Below are positions 60,291-64,000 of a stretch of DNA of 64,000 nt, piece after piece. Origin of the DNA: Bifidobacterium dentium JCM 1195 = DSM 20436 (lineage in GTDB: Bacteria; Actinomycetota; Actinomycetes; Actinomycetales; Bifidobacteriaceae); assembly GCF_001042595.1 (NCBI RefSeq), contig NZ_AP012326.1, positions 62,001-126,000 of the forward strand, read 5' to 3'. The notes beneath the pieces are model-generated. The model saw only the letters and a list, made by a program, of their open reading frames with translations. It was not told where the DNA came from and did no database searches. The position numbers were made by a program, and so were the translations under genes. The first letter of the stretch is position 1, and each line of letters opens with the position of its first letter.

Positions 60291-61166
60291 ATGAACGGCA
60301 TCGATCTGAACAGCGACATGGGCGAGAGCTTCGGGCGTTGGAGACTTGGCGACGACGAGTCGTTGCTCTCGGTGGTTTCGAGTGCGAACGTGGCCTGCGG
60401 ATTCCATGCGGGCGATCCTTCGGTGATGCTGCGCACGCTGGAGACCGCGGCCGCGCGCGGAGTCACGGTCGGTGCGCACGTCGCCTATCGTGATCTGGCT
60501 GGATTCGGACGACGCTACGTCGATGCGACTCCCGCCGAGCTGAAGGCGGACGTGATGTATCAGATCGCCGCGCTGGAGGGACTTGCGCATGCCGCCGGCA
60601 CCGCCGTACGGTACGTGAAGCCACACGGGGCGCTCTACAACCGGATCGTGCGCGACGAGGTACAGGCCGCTGCGGTGGTGGACGCGATCCGTTGCGTTGA
60701 CCCAAGCCTGGGTGTGCTTACCCAGCCCGGAGCCGTGGTCGGACGATTGGCGGCGGATGCGGGCCTGCGCGTGTTCCATGAGGCGTTTGCCGACCGGGCC
60801 TACAATCCGGACGGTACGCTGGTTTCACGCCGGCTGCCTGGAGCGGTGATCGCCGATCCGTCAGTGGTGGCCGCGCGTGTGATGCGTATGGCCACACGGC
60901 ATGAAGTCGAAGCGGTTGACGGCTCCGTGGTGACGTTGAACGCTGATTCCGTATGCGTGCATGGCGATTCGCCCTCCGCTGTGGCCATGGCTCGGGCCGT
61001 GAGAGCCAATCTGGAGGCTGAAGGCATCGAGGTGCTCGCATTTGCGGCGGATAGGGAAGAGACACGCCGTGATTTCGATGGGGTATCTGGCCATGGTGTG
61101 AGCACTCCCGAAGTATCCGGCGCTGCGCGTGGCGGCATATCATCCTCGATTGGCCGGCAATCATGA
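60291..61166 (+). CDS. pxpA: 5-oxoprolinase subunit A (LamB/YcsF family)
   Basis: 291 residues. [20 protein letters not shown] is the family N terminus, then [30 protein letters not shown] and [12 protein letters not shown]. PxpA with PxpB and PxpC hydrolyses 5-oxoproline to glutamate using ATP. AAGGAG lies five bases before the ATG. The last about 35 residues are Ser/Gly-rich and variable. The stop overlaps the pxpBC start by four bases (ATGA). Confidence 0.92.
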   Translation: MNGIDLNSDMGESFGRWRLGDDESLLSVVSSANVACGFHAGDPSVMLRTLETAAARGVTVGAHVAYRDLAGFGRRYVDATPAELKADVMYQIAALEGLAHAAGTAVRYVKPHGALYNRIVRDEVQAAAVVDAIRCVDPSLGVLTQPGAVVGRLAADAGLRVFHEAFADRAYNPDGTLVSRRLPGAVIADPSVVAARVMRMATRHEVEAVDGSVVTLNADSVCVHGDSPSAVAMARAVRANLEAEGIEVLAFAADREETRRDFDGVSGHGVSTPEVSGAARGGISSSIGRQS

Positions 61167-62974
61167 GATTTCGGACCTGCGGCGACAGTGGCGTGCTGGT
61201 GGAACTCGCCGATCTCGACGAGACCCTGCGCGTATTCGCCGCGCTACGTTCCTCCAAGGCTGCGGGCATACCGGGCAGCAACGCTCTGGACGCCGTGACC
61301 CAGCTGATTCCCGCAGCCCGCACGATTCTAATCTCATTCGACCCGCTGCTCGCATCCCGCGCCGACATCATCGCCGCGGTGCGCGCGCTGGATGTTTCCA
61401 CCGATGTGTGCCGGCGCTCGCGAACCGTTGAGATTCCAGTGATTTATGACGGTGAGGATCTAGCCGACATAGCCCAATTGCTTGGTGTTTCCGTGCCGCA
61501 GGTCATTGCACGGCACTGCGCCCACGCATGGTCGGTCGCATTCGTTGGCTTCGCACCAGGTTTCGCCTACCTGACCGGTGGCGACGAAATCTTCGATGTG
61601 CCGCGCCGCAAAGTGCCACGTTTGAGCGTTCCCGCCGGTGCGGTGGGATTGGCCGGCACCTTTTCCGGTGTCTACCCGCGTGTGAGCTCCGGAGGCTGGC
61701 AGTTGCTCGGTCACACCGAAAAGACGATGTGGGATGAGCATGCCGACCCGCCTGCGCTGTTGCAGCCGGGTGATGCCGTACGGTTCACTCCCGCGCGAGA
61801 GCGTGTTGTGGCCGGAACTGCCTCCTGTTTGTCCGATTCTGGAGAATCGGACAAACACGACCGGATTTTGGCATTACAGTTGTCCGATTCTCCAGAATCG
61901 GACAAACGGTGCGGCCCAGATTCATCCATCATGGCGACCACTGCGTTGGAGGCCACTCGCCCGGGCCTGCTCACCACTTTCCAAGATGACGGGCGGTGCG
62001 CGGCGGATATGGGTGTGACCGGTTCGGGCGCGGCCGATCCATGCTCCTCTCATCTCGCCAACGCATTGGTTGGCAATCCCACGGATGTTCCTGTTCTGGA
62101 AATCACCGGCGGAGGAGTGCGTTTTACAGCACACGGCGATATGGTCGTGGCCGTGGCCGGTGCTCCCGCACCAATCACCATCATCGGCAAAGCCACATGG
62201 AACAGTGGCTTGGGTGCGCAACGTAATGCGGGAAACCAGTCGCATGCATCCGAACGTACCGTCGTGATTCGGCAGGAGGCCATGCTGTTGCGTGACGGCG
62301 AAGTCATCGAAATCGGCGTTCCGACCAGCGGATTGCGCGACTATCTGGCGGTACGCGGCGGATTCGACGTGGCCCGCTCGCTCGGCTCCGCTGCGACCGA
62401 CACCATGAGCGGCATCGGACCCAAGCCGGTCGCGGCTGGGCAGCTCCTACCGGTGCTTTCGCCGATCGGACGCCATCCATCAACGATGCGTGGCCCGCGC
62501 CCAAACGGCGGGCACGGAAACAGCATAGGTCTACCGGAACCATGGCCCGAGCATCTACCGAAATCCGACGACATTACGGAGCTGCATGTGCGTTTGGGGC
62601 CGCGCGACGACTGGTTCACTGCGACGGGAATCAGCGACTTTTTCGACCAGATTTGGACGGTCACCGCGCAATCGAACCGTGTAGGGCTGCGCTTGCAGGG
62701 CGAACGTTCGCTGGAACGGCGTGATGCTACGGAATTGGCGAGCGAGGCAACGTTGCCGGGCTCCATCGAGGTGCCGACGAGCGGTCAACCGGTCATTTTC
62801 CTGCGCGACCAACCCGTGACCGGAGGCTATCCGGTCATTGCCGTGCTGACGTCTGAATCGCTGATTCTAGCCGGGCAACTACCGCCGGGCGCCAAAATTC
62901 GCTTCCGAATGTCCGATTCTCCAGAATCAGACAAACAGAACACACAATCACAAGAGCATAGGGAGGCCCGGTAA
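61163..62974 (+). CDS. pxpBC: Fused 5-oxoprolinase subunits B and C, with palindromes in the linker and at the C terminus
   Basis: 603 residues. Residues 1-220 are PxpB/KipI-like ([55 protein letters not shown]). Residues about 255-590 are PxpC/KipA-like ([64 protein letters not shown]). Fusions of these subunits are common. Here the linker between them (about 222-250) is made of two palindromes read as SDSGESDK and SDSPESDK, and a third palindrome (SDSPESDK) lies 13 residues before the stop. Stop and the next ATG overlap by one base. Confidence 0.9.
   Translation: MRFRTCGDSGVLVELADLDETLRVFAALRSSKAAGIPGSNALDAVTQLIPAARTILISFDPLLASRADIIAAVRALDVSTDVCRRSRTVEIPVIYDGEDLADIAQLLGVSVPQVIARHCAHAWSVAFVGFAPGFAYLTGGDEIFDVPRRKVPRLSVPAGAVGLAGTFSGVYPRVSSGGWQLLGHTEKTMWDEHADPPALLQPGDAVRFTPARERVVAGTASCLSDSGESDKHDRILALQLSDSPESDKRCGPDSSIMATTALEATRPGLLTTFQDDGRCAADMGVTGSGAADPCSSHLANALVGNPTDVPVLEITGGGVRFTAHGDMVVAVAGAPAPITIIGKATWNSGLGAQRNAGNQSHASERTVVIRQEAMLLRDGEVIEIGVPTSGLRDYLAVRGGFDVARSLGSAATDTMSGIGPKPVAAGQLLPVLSPIGRHPSTMRGPRPNGGHGNSIGLPEPWPEHLPKSDDITELHVRLGPRDDWFTATGISDFFDQIWTVTAQSNRVGLRLQGERSLERRDATELASEATLPGSIEVPTSGQPVIFLRDQPVTGGYPVIAVLTSESLILAGQLPPGAKIRFRMSDSPESDKQNTQSQEHREAR
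61830..61904. repeat. In-gene palindrome array, 2 copies, at the pxpB-pxpC junction
   Basis: Copies start at 61830 and 61881, pitch 51. Read as SDSGESDK and SDSPESDK, exactly in the linker between the two enzyme domains. Confidence 0.9.
62910..62933. repeat. In-gene single palindrome copy near the pxpBC stop
   Basis: The right half is GAATCAGACA. Read as MSDSPESDK near the C terminus of PxpBC, 41 bases before the stop codon. Confidence 0.88.
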
Positions 62975-64000
62975 TGCCCAGACTGCAGCGAATCCTGATC
63001 GCCAACCGCGGCGAGATCGCGGTGCGCATCATCCACGCGTGCCATGACACCGGTCGTACGGCCATTGCAGCTTACGCCGATCCGGATGCCGACGCGCTGT
63101 TCGTACACTTGGCCGACGAGGCCTATGCACTGCATGGGGTGGATGCAAAAAGCACGTATCTCAACATTGACGCGATTATAGAGACCGCCAAAAAAGCGCA
63201 TGCCGACGCCATACATCCCGGCTACGGGTTTCTTGCCGAAAACGCGGACTTTGCCGAAGCGGTGGCCGCCGCCGGCATGGCATGGATCGGGCCGGGAGCC
63301 GACACCATCCGCATGCTCGGCTCCAAAGTCGAAGCCCGGCGTATCGCGGCCGAAGTGGGCGCACCCATGGCCCCTGGCACCACCGAACCCGTACGCGATC
63401 CGTCCGAGGTCGTGGCATTCGCTGAGCGACATGGCCTTCCGCTGGCCATCAAAGCCGTGTATGGCGGCGGCGGGCGAGGCTTGAAGGTCGTGCACCGGCT
63501 GGAAGATGTGCGCGAGGCGTTCATGTCAGCCACGCATGAGGCCGAGCTTGCGTTCGGCAACGGGGATTGCTTCATCGAACGTTTTCTGGCACGTCCCCGT
63601 CATGTGGAGGTGCAGGTGCTGGGCGACCGAACCGGCAGCGTTGTCGCAGTCGGCACACGTGACTGTTCGCTGCAGCGTCGCAATCAGAAGCTTATCGAGG
63701 AGGCGCCGGCTCCGTTCCTGCCGGATGAGATCACGCGGCGGCTTGAATCGGCGGCCGTCGCCATCTGTAAGAAGGCGTGCTACGAGAGTGCCGGAACGGT
63801 GGAGTTTCTCGTTGATCCGGACGGCACCATGTCGTTCATGGAGGTTAACACGCGTATTCAGGTGGAACATCCTGTTACGGAGGCGGTGACAGGCGTCGAT
63901 CTGGTCGCGGCGCAGCTTGCGATTGCCGAAGGCGCGAGGATTCGCGAGATTCCCGGCCTGGAAGACGGCTGCACGCCTGCCGTGCATGGTCACGCCATCG
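62974..64000 (+). CDS. accC: Biotin carboxylase (acetyl-CoA carboxylase subunit), start only
   Basis: The first 342 residues are in the window and the gene runs off its end. RILIANRGEIAVRIIHACHD is the N terminus of biotin carboxylases. HPGYGFLAENADFA, the ATP-grasp Gly loop KAVYGGGGRGLKVV, ERFLARPRHVEVQVLGD, RDCSLQRRNQKLIEEAPA and FMEVNTRIQVEHPVTE follow. Overlap with the pxpBC stop (TAATG) and the good site GGGAGG place it in the same operon, an arrangement common for pxp loci. Whether it acts in fatty-acid synthesis or only with this pathway is not clear from the sequence. Confidence 0.9.
   Translation, partial: MPRLQRILIANRGEIAVRIIHACHDTGRTAIAAYADPDADALFVHLADEAYALHGVDAKSTYLNIDAIIETAKKAHADAIHPGYGFLAENADFAEAVAAAGMAWIGPGADTIRMLGSKVEARRIAAEVGAPMAPGTTEPVRDPSEVVAFAERHGLPLAIKAVYGGGGRGLKVVHRLEDVREAFMSATHEAELAFGNGDCFIERFLARPRHVEVQVLGDRTGSVVAVGTRDCSLQRRNQKLIEEAPAPFLPDEITRRLESAAVAICKKACYESAGTVEFLVDPDGTMSFMEVNTRIQVEHPVTEAVTGVDLVAAQLAIAEGARIREIPGLEDGCTPAVHGHAI

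Noticed and set aside
631..62933. CRISPR interpretation of the 51-bp-pitch arrays
   Set aside because: Regular repeats with unique spacers look CRISPR-like, but the arrays are short, scattered in 16 loci, lie inside genes in frame, have only 27-bp spacers that are coding in places, and no cas gene is in the window.

Overview
The window looks like a chromosomal segment of a Bifidobacterium (high-GC Actinomycetota). I infer this from the protein families and codon use, an FprA-type ferredoxin-NADP reductase, a bifidobacterial-style liv operon with two substrate-binding lipoproteins, and a class II aldolase. I do not assign a species.

Layout. 1-18 kb is chromosomal: the end of a DMT permease, a divergent NmrA-like reductase/HxlR regulator pair, tRNA-Leu(CAG), tgt, an HtrA-type protease, a metal P-type ATPase, an asparagine permease/asparaginase pair, a membrane glycosyltransferase-like protein, a ferredoxin-NADP reductase, a class A beta-lactamase-like serine hydrolase, an HtpX protease and tRNA-Gly(CCC). 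18.07-36.21 kb is an integrated mobilizable element of about 18.1 kb. It sits in the 3' end of tRNA-Gly and is bounded by a 26-bp direct repeat. It carries an integrase, a small excisionase-like protein, a P-loop replication protein followed by iteron-like repeats, an Abi_2 (AbiD/F-like) HEPN protein preceded by a possible structured RNA, MobC, a relaxase and a coiled-coil membrane protein. In its middle a cargo block of about 8.8 kb (YhgE/Pip protein, MMPL transporter with an NBD-like tail, old-yellow-enzyme reductase, SDR, TetR, broken toxin) is framed by its own 22-bp direct repeats. 36.2-49 kb returns to the chromosome: nitroreductase, HTH-membrane protein, YddG-like exporter, AbiEi-like protein, fba, polysaccharide deacetylase, purA, ClC channel and two CrcB proteins. 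49-58 kb is a liv branched-chain amino acid ABC locus (HMGF, then two J paralogues, then a LacI regulator). 58-64 kb holds a class IV aminotransferase and, divergent from it, a 5-oxoproline catabolism operon (DUF1445, pxpA, fused pxpBC, biotin carboxylase).

The most striking unexplained structure is a family of 24-bp palindromes: TGTCCGATTC, four variable bases, GAATCGGACA. I count 42 copies in 16 places. They occur singly or in arrays of 2-5, and neighbouring copies are spaced almost exactly 51 bp apart (23 of 26 intervals are 51; the others are 50, 50 and 52), with 27-bp spacers that look unrelated. Thirty copies are intergenic. Twelve lie inside four genes (P-type ATPase, crcB, livF, pxpBC), always in the one reading frame that encodes an acidic SDSxESD peptide, so a peptide unit recurs every 17 residues. 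There are none inside the mobile element. I know of no described family with these properties. It resembles a REP/MITE-type or phased protein-binding system and not CRISPR.
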